The position numbers and the translations under genes are program-made. A stretch of 64,000 nt of DNA from the NCBI GenBank assembly GCA_020249435.1, contig JADCFQ010000030.1, positions 27,531-91,530 on the forward strand. The letters run 5' to 3'. Origin of the DNA: Roseomonas sp. Lineage in GTDB: Bacteria > Pseudomonadota > Alphaproteobacteria > Acetobacterales > Acetobacteraceae. Below are positions 34,476 to 46,279 of this stretch, in pieces (the stretch's first letter is position 1; every line of letters starts with the position of its first letter). The notes below the pieces were generated by a model. The model saw only the letters and a program-made list of their open reading frames with translations. It was not told the origin of the DNA and made no database searches.

Positions 34476-36473
34476 ATGTTTCAAAGCCTGTTGATTGCCA
34501 ATCGTGGTGAAATCGCCTGCCGCATTATCCGTACCGCGCGCCGCATGGGGCTGCGCAGCATCGCGGTTTTCTCCGACGCAGACGAGTCCGCGCAGCATGT
34601 GCAAATGGCTGATGAGGCGATCCATATCGGCGCCGCGCCGGCACGCGAAAGTTATTTGAATATCTCTGTCATCATCGCCGCCGCGAAGCGCGCGGGGGCA
34701 GATGCGATTCATCCTGGCTATGGGTTTCTGTCTGAAAACCCAGCCTTTGCGGAAGCCTGTGCGGAGGCCAGGATTATCTTTGTTGGTCCCACTGCTTCCG
34801 CCATGCGTGCCATGGGGTCCAAGGGCTCGGCCAAGGCGTTGATGGAAAAGGCCGGTGTGCCGCTTTTGCCTGGCTATCACGGGGCAGAACAGGATGCAGA
34901 TTTCCTGGCAGGTGAAGCGCAACGCATCGGCTTTCCGCTGGTGATCAAGGCCGTCGCCGGCGGTGGTGGGCGCGGCATGCGCGTGGTGCGCGCGGCAGGT
35001 GACTTCGCAGACGCGCTGCGCGCCGCGCAACAGGAAGGCGCCTCGGCCTTTGGTGATGATCGCGTTTTGATCGAACGCTATCTGGAACGCCCGCGCCATA
35101 TCGAAGTACAGGTGTTTGGTGATAGCCACGGCAATGCGGTGCATTTATTCGAACGTGATTGCTCGGCCCAACGTCGTCACCAGAAGGTGATTGAAGAAGC
35201 CCCAGCACCTGGCATCACCGCTGAAATGCGGGACGCCATGGGTGCTGCTGCGGTGGCTGCTGCCAAGGCCGTGCAGTATCAGGGCGCCGGCACAGTGGAA
35301 TTCATCGCGCAGGATGGCGGCTTCTATTTTCTGGAAATGAATACGCGCCTGCAGGTGGAACATCCGGTGACGGAAGCGATCACCGGCTTTGATCTGGTTG
35401 AATGGCAATTGCGCGTGGCCGCTGGTGAAGCGCTCCCGGTGCGGCAGGAAGAAATCCGCGCCCAAGGCCATGCGATGGAGCTTCGCTTATACGCCGAAGA
35501 CCCGGCGCGGGATTTCGCGCCTTCCATTGGTGCGCTTCAGGTTTTTCGGCTCGCCGATCAGGGCTTACGTGTTGATTCAGGCTTTGTCGCCGGCGATCGC
35601 ATCAGCATCCATTATGATGCCATGGTTGCCAAAATGATCGCCTATGCACCTAGCCGGGCAGAGGCGATTGCGCGGCTGCGCGCTGGCCTGGCGCATTCGG
35701 ATATCATCGGTGTTGCGCATAATCTGGATATGCTGGATCGCATTCTGGCGCATCCTGATTTTGCTGCGGGCGGCATTGATACCGGCTTCATCGGCCGCAA
35801 CGCCGAAACCCTACTGACACCAAAGCTGCAACCTTCTGCGCAAACGCTGGCCCTTGCCGCGCTTGGTGTGCTCGCCTTGGAGGAGGAAACTGCGCAGGCA
35901 CAAGCGGTGAACAGCGCTGACCCGCATTCACCCTGGCATGCGACCGATCATTGGTGGGTCAATACGCGGCCATCCCGCGTGTTTGACTTTCACCTTGAAG
36001 ATGCGGTGCACGCCATCACGCTTTCGCCCGCCGCGGATGGTTGGCGCATTACGTCGGGTGAGATGGAAATCATCGCGCGGCACGCCAAGCTTGATGATGG
36101 CCGCATTCATGCGCTGCTGGATGGCATGCGGCTTTCCGCTTCCATCCATCGCGCGAATGAGGCGATCAGCCTGCGCCATGCCGGGCAAAGCTGGCGCTTC
36201 CGCCTGCCTGATCCCATCGCGCGTGCGGGAGAGGAAGAAGGCGGCGATGACCGGCTGCTGGCACCTCTGCCAGGTCAGGTCACGCAGCTATTGGCCGGCG
36301 AAGGTCAGGAAGTCGCGCGCGGTGATGTGCTGGTAGTGCTGGAGGCGATGAAGACCGTGTTTCGCCTGACCGCACCACGTGCCGGCAGGATTGAAACCAT
36401 TTCCTGCCGTGTTGGTGAGACAGTGCGCGAAGGGCAAATCCTGATCCAATTCGCCGCCACTGATACCGACTGA
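34476..36473 (+). CDS. Methylcrotonyl-CoA carboxylase biotin-carboxylase (alpha) subunit
   Basis: 665-residue alpha subunit with biotin carboxylase, linker (BT) and biotin carboxyl carrier domains. The ATP-grasp region includes AVAGGGGRGMRVVRAA and ERDCSAQRRHQKVIEEAPAP, then EMNTRLQVEHPVTEAITG. The biotin attachment site reads EAMKTV, with the Lys at 626, rather than the common EAMKM. The partner gene is directly upstream. It completes the second step of leucine degradation after isovaleryl-CoA dehydrogenase. A general acyl-CoA carboxylase role is the alternative. Confidence 0.93.
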   Translation: MFQSLLIANRGEIACRIIRTARRMGLRSIAVFSDADESAQHVQMADEAIHIGAAPARESYLNISVIIAAAKRAGADAIHPGYGFLSENPAFAEACAEARIIFVGPTASAMRAMGSKGSAKALMEKAGVPLLPGYHGAEQDADFLAGEAQRIGFPLVIKAVAGGGGRGMRVVRAAGDFADALRAAQQEGASAFGDDRVLIERYLERPRHIEVQVFGDSHGNAVHLFERDCSAQRRHQKVIEEAPAPGITAEMRDAMGAAAVAAAKAVQYQGAGTVEFIAQDGGFYFLEMNTRLQVEHPVTEAITGFDLVEWQLRVAAGEALPVRQEEIRAQGHAMELRLYAEDPARDFAPSIGALQVFRLADQGLRVDSGFVAGDRISIHYDAMVAKMIAYAPSRAEAIARLRAGLAHSDIIGVAHNLDMLDRILAHPDFAAGGIDTGFIGRNAETLLTPKLQPSAQTLALAALGVLALEEETAQAQAVNSADPHSPWHATDHWWVNTRPSRVFDFHLEDAVHAITLSPAADGWRITSGEMEIIARHAKLDDGRIHALLDGMRLSASIHRANEAISLRHAGQSWRFRLPDPIARAGEEEGGDDRLLAPLPGQVTQLLAGEGQEVARGDVLVVLEAMKTVFRLTAPRAGRIETISCRVGETVREGQILIQFAATDTD

Positions 36474-36475
36474 AT

Positions 36476-37441
36476 TCAGCCCGGCTTCGCACCGGTCGCG
36501 CGCAGGATCGGCACCCATTTGTCGGTCTCGGCACGAATGAAGCGCGCGGATGCGGCGGGATCATTCGGCAGCGGATCAACACCGGCATCGGCGAAGCGTT
36601 GGCGAATGGCGGGATCATTCAGCACTGTCGTCACCGCCGTTGACAGCGTGGCAATTATTTCAGTGGGCGTTCCCACCAGCGCGTAAAGCGCCTGCCAGGA
36701 TGAAGCCGCGTAACCCGCCACGCCGGCTTCTTGAAGCGTTGGCAAATCCGGCAATAATTGCGAACGCCGCGTTGTAGTCACGGCCAGGCCGCGCGCCTTG
36801 CCGTCGCGCACCATGGGCGCCAGCAGGGTTTGGCTATCAATCACGAAATCCACGCGGCCGGCCATGAAATCCGTCACCGCCGCCGGCGTGCCGCGATATT
36901 GCACAATCGTGAAATCCACGCCCGCGAGTTTCTTAAGCAATTCACCGGCAAGATGCGAAGCGGCACCAATGCCGGTGGTGGCGAAGGTTGCCTCACCGCG
37001 CTTGTCGCGCAGCCAGGCCAGCAATTGCGGCACATCACGCACGGGCAGTGATGGATGCACTGCCACCAAAAAGCTCTGATCGCCAAGCGTCGAAATCGGG
37101 ATGAAATCGGCAATCGAATCAAACCCGGCATCCGGATAAAGCGCTGGGATTACGCTATGCGCGGCACCATTCAGCAACAGCGTATGCCCATCCGGCGCAG
37201 CCCGCGCCACAGCCCGCGCACCGATGGTGCTACCGGCACCCGGTTGATTTTCCACCACCACTGGCTGGCCGAGTACGCGCGGCAAAGGCTCGGTCACAAT
37301 GCGTGCCATAACATCAATGATGCCGCCGGCAGCAAAGGGCACAATCACGCGAATGGGCCGTGACGGGTAGCGGCTTTGCGCCAAAGCAGGGGTAGCCAAA
37401 GCGCTTCCGGCCACCGCGAATAAGGCACGACGTTGCAACAT
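36476..37441 (-). CDS. Tripartite tricarboxylate transporter (Bug) substrate-binding protein
   Basis: 321-residue Bug-family periplasmic protein. The leader MLQRRALFAVAGSALATPAL then AQ is a typical signal peptide; the ATG at 37441 was chosen because the 11-residue upstream extension adds only charged residues. Landmarks are [52 protein letters not shown] and VQYRGTPAAVTDFMAGRVDF. It lies at the end of the exporter-deacetylase-cupin run (29 bp behind the cupin), so the ligand may be related to that pathway. Its stop is 2 bp from the convergent carboxylase stop. Confidence 0.92.
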   Translation of the reverse strand: MLQRRALFAVAGSALATPALAQSRYPSRPIRVIVPFAAGGIIDVMARIVTEPLPRVLGQPVVVENQPGAGSTIGARAVARAAPDGHTLLLNGAAHSVIPALYPDAGFDSIADFIPISTLGDQSFLVAVHPSLPVRDVPQLLAWLRDKRGEATFATTGIGAASHLAGELLKKLAGVDFTIVQYRGTPAAVTDFMAGRVDFVIDSQTLLAPMVRDGKARGLAVTTTRRSQLLPDLPTLQEAGVAGYAASSWQALYALVGTPTEIIATLSTAVTTVLNDPAIRQRFADAGVDPLPNDPAASARFIRAETDKWVPILRATGAKPG

Positions 37442-37470
37442 GGGATTTTTCCTTCTTCTAGGTTTGAAAC

Positions 37471-37788
37471 TCACGCACCACCAACAGGCTGAAAATCATA
37501 GGTGCCAACCCCTTGCAGAATGGCAAAGCGGCAGCGCCTGCCATCTTTGCCCGTCACGCGATGGGCACGCTTTGCTGGCACCGCGTGCATCTGGCCCGGC
37601 GCTAATTCCACGCTTTCGCGCGGCGCGCGCATTTCAATCACCATCGGCCCATCCATGCACCAGAAAGTATCCGTCACCTCACTATGCCAATGCCATGGCA
37701 CTTCCTGCCCGGCTGCCAAGGTGAGGATCTGCATGCGAAGCCCAGGCGCTTCGGCGATCAATTCGCGCTTTTCCAAAGGATAGGACAT
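37471..37788 (-). CDS. Single-domain cupin protein
   Basis: 105 residues forming one cupin barrel. Motif 1 is VPWHWHSEVTDTFWCMDGP (metal-binding His-x-His and Glu) and motif 2 is ELAPGQMHAVPAKRAHRVTG. The ATG at 37788 gives MSYPLEKREL; the upstream open extension overlaps the deacetylase gene and lacks similarity. It lies 10 bp downstream of the PuuE-like deacetylase. Ureidoglycolate and related lyases are cupins, which would fit the neighbour, but no substrate can be assigned. Confidence 0.8.
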   Translation of the reverse strand: MSYPLEKRELIAEAPGLRMQILTLAAGQEVPWHWHSEVTDTFWCMDGPMVIEMRAPRESVELAPGQMHAVPAKRAHRVTGKDGRRCRFAILQGVGTYDFQPVGGA

Positions 37789-37798
37789 GGCGTTTCCC

Positions 37799-38740
37799 TC
37801 ACGCTTTCGGCGGATGCTGCGCCCACCAATGGCGCGCAATATCGGCGCGGCGACATACCCAAACATCCGGCGTCGCCGCTACCTTATCCAGAAATCGCGC
37901 CAACGCGGCCGCACGCCCTGGCCGCCCGATCAGCCGGCAATGCAAACCAACCGACATCATTTTCGGCGCACCAGCGCGGCCTTCCGCGAGCAGGGTTTCA
38001 AATGCATCGGTCATATACTGTTCCCACCCATCCGGCGCAGTGAAACCAGGCGGCACCGCATATTTCATGTCGTTATTGTCGAGCGTATAGGGGATGATCA
38101 GCATCGGCTTTCCCGCTGCCGTCACGTAAAACGGCAAATCATCCGCATATGAATCGGAATCATACAAAAACCCGCCATGTTCCGCGACCAGGCGGCGCGT
38201 ATTGGGGCTGATGCGCCCCGTATACCAGCCAACCGGACGCGTTCCTGTCAGGCGTTCAATCACCTCAACACAACGGGCGATTTCCGCGCGCTCCGTCGCC
38301 TCATCCATGTTGTGATAATCAATCCAGCGCCAGGCATGGGAAGCAACCTCATGCCCCGCATCGGCGAAAGCTCGTGCAACGGTTGGATTCAATTCCAGCG
38401 CGCGGCCCACACCATAAACTGTCAATGGCAGCTTGCGCGCGGCAAAGGCGCGCAGAATGCGCCACACGCCGGCCCGCGCGCCGTAATCGAATTGGCTTTC
38501 GACGGTACGATTACGTTCACCCAATATGGGCGAACCCCCCGGCACTTCATGCAAATACAATTCGCTGCCGGCATCGCCATTCAGCACGGTATTCTCGCCG
38601 CCTTCTTCGTAGTTCAGCACAAAGGAAAGCGCGAGCTTCGCACCATTCGGCCATTTCGGGTCGGGCGGATTGGCGCCATAGCCCAGAAAATCGCGCGGAT
38701 AATCGGTATCCGCTGCCATCATATGGGAAGTATCGGTCAT
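37799..38740 (-). CDS. Polysaccharide-deacetylase-family protein (PuuE allantoinase-like)
   Basis: 313-residue NodB-homology protein close to the PuuE type. Landmarks are DYPRDFLGYGANPPDPKWPN, LSFVLNYEEGGENTVLNGD, GHEVASHAWRWIDYHNMDE (His-x-x-His-like metal site) and YTGRISPNTRRLVAEHGGFL. PuuE-type enzymes hydrolyse allantoin without a classical metal-binding amidohydrolase fold. Clustering with a cupin and a Gdx exporter supports a nitrogen-compound pathway. Other C-N hydrolases of this family are possible. ATG at 38740; Met7 and Met8 are alternatives. Confidence 0.85.
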   Translation of the reverse strand: MTDTSHMMAADTDYPRDFLGYGANPPDPKWPNGAKLALSFVLNYEEGGENTVLNGDAGSELYLHEVPGGSPILGERNRTVESQFDYGARAGVWRILRAFAARKLPLTVYGVGRALELNPTVARAFADAGHEVASHAWRWIDYHNMDEATERAEIARCVEVIERLTGTRPVGWYTGRISPNTRRLVAEHGGFLYDSDSYADDLPFYVTAAGKPMLIIPYTLDNNDMKYAVPPGFTAPDGWEQYMTDAFETLLAEGRAGAPKMMSVGLHCRLIGRPGRAAALARFLDKVAATPDVWVCRRADIARHWWAQHPPKA

Positions 38741-38753
38741 ATCGCCCTTTCTC

Positions 38754-39071
38754 CTACGCCAATTTCAGCCCAATAATGCCCGCGGTGATCAAGGCCACGG
38801 AAGCCCAGCGTAGCGCAGTATTCGCATCGCCGAATAGCGTAATGCCCACCAGAAAGGCGCCCACCGCGCCAATGCCGGTCCAAACGGCATAGGCGGTGCC
38901 GACAGGGATTTCCCGCAAAGCGAGCAGCAACAACCCGCCACTCGCGATGATGCAGATAATCGCGAAGGCGAGCCAGCCGTAACGCAAACCGCCCGCAGCC
39001 CAACCAAGCTTGAGGCCAATCGGCCAGCCGATTTCACAAAGCCCCGCGAGCAGCAAATAGACCCACGCCAT
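38754..39071 (-). CDS. Small multidrug resistance family exporter, Gdx/SugE type
   Basis: 105-residue inner-membrane protein with four transmembrane helices. The essential Glu13 lies in AGLCEIGWPIGLK, and GTAYAVWTGIGAVGAFLVGI followed by the C-terminal LRWASVALITAGIIGLKLA closely resembles E. coli SugE/Gdx, a guanidinium/H+ antiporter. The ATG at 39071 gives MAWVYLLLAG, the Gdx-type start. It begins the run to the deacetylase (13 bp). The 200-bp upstream region was checked for a guanidine riboswitch and none was recognised. Confidence 0.9.
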   Translation of the reverse strand: MAWVYLLLAGLCEIGWPIGLKLGWAAGGLRYGWLAFAIICIIASGGLLLLALREIPVGTAYAVWTGIGAVGAFLVGITLFGDANTALRWASVALITAGIIGLKLA

Positions 39072-39273
39072 AACCCGATCCTCAACTTCAAGAACAGGAT
39101 AGCTGCCTGCCAGGATGGCCACGCTAATGGCAAGCACTTGGCTGACCCATTGCGCGAAGCCTGACCAATGGGGCAGATCAAAAGATCAGTTAGCTTCGGC
39201 CTTTTACGGTATGGTTGCGTTTCCCAATGACGGGCGAACCAACCGACACGTCATTCAGGTGCGACCAGTATTG

Positions 39274-39759
39274 TCACGCCGGACCAAGTTCCCGCACCAT
39301 CTCAATCGCATAGCTCCGGAAGCCGGCCTTGCGATAAATGCGTTCAGCCTCATCATTGCCGGCCAGGACACCAATGTGAAGCCGCCTGCAACCGGCGGTC
39401 CTGGCATGGGCCTCAGCCTGCGCAAGCATGGCGCGGAAGGCGCCTTGGCCACGCCAAGCCTCTTCGATAAAGGCATCGCAAATCCAAGCTTCACGACGGT
39501 ATTCAGGGGCGAGGTAAGGCGGCGCTTCATCCAACGCGAGGAATAGATGGCCAAAGACCCGCCCCTCTGCCTCGGCTACAAGCATAAGTCCTGTGCTGCC
39601 GACGCGGCGAATGAAATGCCCCAGCACGGCCTCTGCGCTGGCAACATCAATTGCGCGGTCCCCGGTAATGTCATGCTCGAACCGGTTCAGCGCAAAGGTA
39701 GTTGCCAGCAGGGCGTCATGGTCGGCCTCTCTCGCAACTCTCACAAGAAAGGCCGCCAT
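39274..39759 (-). CDS. GNAT-family N-acetyltransferase
   Basis: 161-residue acetyltransferase. The acetyl-CoA loop is present as FIEEAWRGQGAFRAMLAQAE (RGQG variant of Q/RxxGxG/A), and the fold ends with GVLAGNDEAERIYRKAGFRS, a strong GNAT signature. It lies 4 bp downstream of ilvC and may share its transcript. Substrate unknown; small amines or protein N-termini are family possibilities. Confidence 0.9.
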   Translation of the reverse strand: MAAFLVRVAREADHDALLATTFALNRFEHDITGDRAIDVASAEAVLGHFIRRVGSTGLMLVAEAEGRVFGHLFLALDEAPPYLAPEYRREAWICDAFIEEAWRGQGAFRAMLAQAEAHARTAGCRRLHIGVLAGNDEAERIYRKAGFRSYAIEMVRELGPA

Positions 39760-39763
39760 TGCG

Positions 39764-40891
<1,128 letters not shown>

Positions 40892-40963
40892 TTATTTTGC
40901 GCTTGCCGACAAGATGCTGAATGCATCCGGCGCGCGTTTTATGGGCTTTCGAGGAAACCTCGT

Positions 40964-41824
40964 TCAGGCCGCCCGCTTCAAGGGCACAGCACCCTCATCG
41001 GCGTATTTCGCCAGCGCCGCGCGAAACTTGTCCCGCCGCCATTGCAACAGCCGCCAGGAAGCCTTGGCCGCCAGGTCTGAAACCCGCCCGCGCGGTTCAA
41101 GCCCGATGGTCTTGAAGATCATCCCCATGCCGCGTTCGATATGCCGGAAGCGATAAAACCCAATCGCGCGGCCCATATAAGCTGTGGTGCAACGTTCATG
41201 GTCATAGGGCGTGCCCTCAGGCTCATTGGCGCTGTGGAAGGCGAAGGCGAGCTCATCATCCTCGGTCTCCCCAATGCGGCCCAGCGCCACGCGCAGGCGC
41301 TTGGCGAAGGAGAGATTCTCCCGCGCCAGATAGCGCTTCATATGGTCGTAAAACAGCTTGAAATGCCGGTATTCATCAGCGGCGATCAGCCGGCAGACCT
41401 GCTTCAGCACGGGTTCTTCTGTGGAGTCACCAAGCGCAGAGTAATAGCTGCTGGTGCCGGTTTCCACCATGCAGCGCGCGATCAATTCGCCGGTACGGCT
41501 GCCACGAATGGAAGCTTCCGCATCCAATTGAATCTGATACCCGGCGCGATACCGCTGAAACGCCGCGGCGAAATCCCAGCCAGGATCAGCCAACATGCCC
41601 CAACGGCCCAACGCATCGCCATGCTGCGTTTCCTCGACACCCCAATGTTCAGCCGCCGCGCTGAAATCCGGGTCTTCAGCAAAAACGCGCGTCAGGTAGG
41701 TGACGTAATCCGCCGCATTGCGTTCCACCATGGCGGCGGCCTTGATCAGCGGCACAATCTCAGGATCAACCTTGGAGGGATCAAACCGATCCCAGCCAAT
41801 CTCATCAATATGCCAATGCTTCAT
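40964..41824 (-). CDS. Ferritin-like diiron protein of unknown function
   Basis: 286 residues, all-helical. Glu/His pairs spaced as in ferritin-like diiron proteins occur as EETQHGDALGRWG (near 65) and AADEYRHFKLFYDHM (near 148), with Glu residues at MVERNAADYV and VETGTSSYYSAL. The pattern recalls acyl-ACP-desaturase and related oxidases, but full substrate-channel motifs are not evident. The C-terminal region (RFRHIERGMGMIFKTIGLEP) is basic. It lies between ilvC and the ATP synthase operon on the same strand, with no overlap to either. Redox role is probable, substrate unknown. Confidence 0.75.
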   Translation of the reverse strand: MKHWHIDEIGWDRFDPSKVDPEIVPLIKAAAMVERNAADYVTYLTRVFAEDPDFSAAAEHWGVEETQHGDALGRWGMLADPGWDFAAAFQRYRAGYQIQLDAEASIRGSRTGELIARCMVETGTSSYYSALGDSTEEPVLKQVCRLIAADEYRHFKLFYDHMKRYLARENLSFAKRLRVALGRIGETEDDELAFAFHSANEPEGTPYDHERCTTAYMGRAIGFYRFRHIERGMGMIFKTIGLEPRGRVSDLAAKASWRLLQWRRDKFRAALAKYADEGAVPLKRAA

Positions 41825-41930
41825 GAGCCTGCCCCGAGCGCCTTGCCATGATGGGCCCTAGCGACCCTTCCTGTTTATGTTTTTGTGCCAAGATGCGGCG
41901 GTTTCAAGGCAGGCTGGCGCATAACCCACC

Positions 41931-41962
41931 CAAAAACAAACGGGCGGCCCAAGGACCGCCCG
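41931..41962 (-). terminator. Intrinsic terminator after atpC
   Basis: On the minus strand, the stem CGGGCGG / CCGCCCG (41941-41947 with 41956-41962, extendable inward with one G-T pair) is followed directly by tttgttttt. It lies 26 bp past the atpC stop and is the clearest rho-independent terminator in the window. Confidence 0.85.
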
Positions 41963-41987
41963 CTGAAACTTGTGATTGGATAAGGCT

Positions 41988-42398
41988 TCAGGGCGCCGTC
42001 GCAGCGTCCATCATGGCCCGCGCCGACAGCATCCGCGCCATGGCGGCTTCACGCTTTTCGAGCGTTTCATTCGCCGCCGCCGCCATCGCCTCCTCGGCTT
42101 CCTTCAACCGGAGCTGCGCTTCGGACTTCGAGAGATTAGCAAGCGGCGTTGCTTCTTCAGCCAGGATCGTCACGCGGTCCGGCGCCACTTCGGCAAAGCC
42201 GCCGGCGACGAAAAGCTGTTCCGTCACCTGGCCGCCCTCACGCACGGAAATCACCCCGCCGCGCAAGGCCACGATCATGGGCGCATGGCCAGCCAGCACG
42301 CCCATTTCGCCTTCCGCCGCCGGGATCACTGCCATCTCAACCGCGCGGGAGAGCAGCAGCTTTTCCGGTGAGACGAGTTCGAGTTGAAAACTCGCCAT
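41988..42398 (-). CDS. atpC: F0F1 ATP synthase subunit epsilon
   Basis: 136-residue central-stalk subunit that regulates rotation and ATP hydrolysis. The N-terminal beta-sandwich reads FQLELVSPEKLLLSRAVEMA and PAAEGEMGVLAGHAPMIVAL, followed by VAGGFAEVAPDRVTILAEEA. The C-terminal helices (about 90-136) are Ala/Glu-rich. It is the last gene of atpHAGDC, 5 bp after atpD and in front of a strong terminator. Confidence 0.96.
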   Translation of the reverse strand: MASFQLELVSPEKLLLSRAVEMAVIPAAEGEMGVLAGHAPMIVALRGGVISVREGGQVTEQLFVAGGFAEVAPDRVTILAEEATPLANLSKSEAQLRLKEAEEAMAAAANETLEKREAAMARMLSARAMMDAATAP

Positions 42399-42403
42399 GA
42401 TGA

Positions 42404-43846
<1,443 letters not shown>

Positions 43847-44719
43847 TTAAAGCGCTTCAGCGCCGGAGATGATTTCGATCAGCTCGCGGGTGATGTTCGC
43901 TTGACGTGTGCGATTGTAATTCAGCGTAAGCTTGTTGATCATTTCGCCCGCATTGCGCGTGGCATTGTCCATGGCCGTCATCTGGCTGCCATAGAAGCCG
44001 GCGGCATTGTCCAGCAGGGCGCGATAGATCTGAATGGCGAGGTTCTGCGGCAGCAACCGCGCCAGAATTTCTTCCTCGGCCGGCTCAAACTCATATTGCG
44101 CGCCGCTATCGGCAGCCACTTCGGGCAGTGGCGCGGGGATAAGCTGTTGGCCCACCGGCGTCTGGCTGATCACGTTCCGGAAGCGGTTATAGATCAGCGT
44201 GCAGACATCGAATTGGCCGCCATCCAGCATTTCGCTGATCCTGGCGCTGACTTCCGCAGCATCTTCGAAGCCAATCCGCTTCTTATTGGCGAAGCTGATT
44301 TCCTCAACGATGCGGTTGGCGAATTCGCGCCGCAGATAAACAGCGCCCTTGCGACCCACGGTGACGATTTTCACCGTCTTGCCCTCGGCTTCCAGCGCGC
44401 GCACCTGGGCACGGGCGAAGCGGCCGACATTGGTATTGAAGCCGCCGCAAAGACCACGTTCGGCAGTTACCACCACCAGCAAATGCACCTTATCCGCGCC
44501 AGTGCCCACCAACAGCTTCGGCGCATCGGGCGTGCCGGCAACTGATGCGCCAAGGGAAGCCAGCATCCGTTCCATACGCTCGGCGTAAGGGCGGGCAGCT
44601 TCAGCCTGGCTTTGCGCACGGCGCAGCTTGGCCGCCGCCACCATCTTCATTGCCTGCGTGATCTTACGCGTGGATTTCACGCTATTGATCCGCAGGCGGA
44701 GGCTTTTCAGGCTGGGCAT
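43847..44719 (-). CDS. atpG: F0F1 ATP synthase subunit gamma
   Basis: 290-residue rotor shaft of F1. The conserved N-terminus [20 protein letters not shown] then [15 protein letters not shown] and the C-terminal [20 protein letters not shown] then [20 protein letters not shown] are unmistakable. These two long helices form the coiled coil in the alpha3beta3 cavity. It lies between atpA (25 bp upstream) and atpD (15 bp downstream). Confidence 0.98.
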   Translation of the reverse strand: MPSLKSLRLRINSVKSTRKITQAMKMVAAAKLRRAQSQAEAARPYAERMERMLASLGASVAGTPDAPKLLVGTGADKVHLLVVVTAERGLCGGFNTNVGRFARAQVRALEAEGKTVKIVTVGRKGAVYLRREFANRIVEEISFANKKRIGFEDAAEVSARISEMLDGGQFDVCTLIYNRFRNVISQTPVGQQLIPAPLPEVAADSGAQYEFEPAEEEILARLLPQNLAIQIYRALLDNAAGFYGSQMTAMDNATRNAGEMINKLTLNYNRTRQANITRELIEIISGAEAL

Positions 44720-44744
44720 TCGTTACTCTCCCGATGGCCCAATC

Positions 44745-46277
44745 TTAGGCGAAAGACTTCGCAAAGCCATCAAGGAAGGCAACCAGCTTCGTTTCCGTAT
44801 CCTTCTTGATCTCACGATCATTGCGGATGGCGGCCACGATATCCGGCGCGCTTGACTTCAGTTCGCCCAGCAGGCGGCTTTCGAATTCGCCAACCTTATT
44901 GAGCGGCAGACGGTCCAGATAGCCGCGCGTGCCGGCAAAGATCGCAATCACCTGATCTTCAACGGCAACCGGCTTGAATTGCGGCTGCTTCAGCAATTCG
45001 GTCAAACGCGCACCGCGCGCCAGCAGCGCCTGGGTCGAGGCATCAAGATCCGAGGAGAACTGCGCGAAGGCCGCCATTTCGCGGTACTGCGCCAATTCCA
45101 GCTTGATCTTGCCGGCCACCTGCTTCATCGCCTTGACCTGCGCGGCGGAACCCACGCGGGACACCGAAAGACCGACATTCACCGCAGGGCGGATGCCCTT
45201 GAAGAACAATTCGGTTTCAAGGAAGATCTGACCATCTGTGATCGAAATCACATTCGTCGGAATATAGGCCGAAACGTCACCCGCCTGGGTTTCAATGACC
45301 GGCAGCGCGGTCAGAGAACCATTCCCGGCTTCATCACCCATCTTCGCCGCACGTTCCAGCAGGCGTGAATGCAGGTAGAAGACGTCACCCGGATAGGCTT
45401 CGCGGCCCGGCGGACGGCGCAGCAGCAGCGACATCTGGCGATAGGCAACGGCCTGCTTCGACAGGTCATCATAGAAAATGACCGCATGCATGCCATTGTC
45501 GCGGAAAAATTCACCCATGGCGCAGCCCGTATAGGGCGCCAGGAACTGCATCGGCGCCGGGTCGGAAGCGGTGGCCGCGACGATGATGGAATATTGCAGC
45601 GCGCCCTGTTCTTCCAGCGTCTTCACGAGCTGGGCAACGGTGGAGCGCTTCTGACCCACGGCGACATAGATGCAATAAAGCTTCTTCGATTCATCATCGC
45701 CAGCATTGATGGTCTTCTGGTTGATGATGGTGTCCACGATCACGGCGGTCTTGCCGGTCTGGCGGTCACCGATGATCAGCTCACGCTGGCCACGGCCAAT
45801 CGGGATCAGCGCGTCAATCGCCTTGATGCCGGTCTGCATCGGCTCATGCACCGATTTGCGCGGAATAATGCCAGGCGCCTTCACCTCGGCGCGCATGCGC
45901 ACCACGTCGGTCAGCGGGCCCTTGCCGTCAATCGGATTGCCAAGGCCATCCACAACGCGGCCCAGCAGGCCCTTGCCTACCGGCACGTCCACGATGGAAC
46001 CGGTACGGCTGACGGTATCGCCTTCGCGCACCGAAAGGTCAGAGCCGAAAATCACGACGCCGACATTGTCGGTTTCAAGGTTCAGCGCCATGCCCTTCAC
46101 GCCGGAAGCGGGGAAGTCCACCAGCTCACCAGCCATGACATTCTGCAGGCCGTAAACGCGGGCGATACCATCGCCCACGGTCAGCACAGTGCCGACCTCA
46201 GCCACATTCGCTTCAGCATCGAAGCCAGCGATCTGCTGCTTGAGGATTTCCGAAATTTCAGCCGGACGGATTTCCAT
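44745..46277 (-). CDS. atpA: F0F1 ATP synthase subunit alpha
   Basis: 510-residue regulatory nucleotide-binding subunit. The N-terminal [20 protein letters not shown] is the classic start; the P-loop [10 protein letters not shown] is near 170-179 and [20 protein letters not shown] and [20 protein letters not shown] follow. It starts 2 bp after atpH. Length and motifs are ordinary for the family. Confidence 0.99.
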   Translation of the reverse strand: MEIRPAEISEILKQQIAGFDAEANVAEVGTVLTVGDGIARVYGLQNVMAGELVDFPASGVKGMALNLETDNVGVVIFGSDLSVREGDTVSRTGSIVDVPVGKGLLGRVVDGLGNPIDGKGPLTDVVRMRAEVKAPGIIPRKSVHEPMQTGIKAIDALIPIGRGQRELIIGDRQTGKTAVIVDTIINQKTINAGDDESKKLYCIYVAVGQKRSTVAQLVKTLEEQGALQYSIIVAATASDPAPMQFLAPYTGCAMGEFFRDNGMHAVIFYDDLSKQAVAYRQMSLLLRRPPGREAYPGDVFYLHSRLLERAAKMGDEAGNGSLTALPVIETQAGDVSAYIPTNVISITDGQIFLETELFFKGIRPAVNVGLSVSRVGSAAQVKAMKQVAGKIKLELAQYREMAAFAQFSSDLDASTQALLARGARLTELLKQPQFKPVAVEDQVIAIFAGTRGYLDRLPLNKVGEFESRLLGELKSSAPDIVAAIRNDREIKKDTETKLVAFLDGFAKSFA

Positions 46278-46279
46278 GG

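Noticed and set aside
39072..39273. Guanidine riboswitch upstream of the Gdx-type exporter
   Set aside because: Neither the ykkC conserved blocks nor paired ACGR-loop hairpins are visible by eye; a covariance-model search would settle it.
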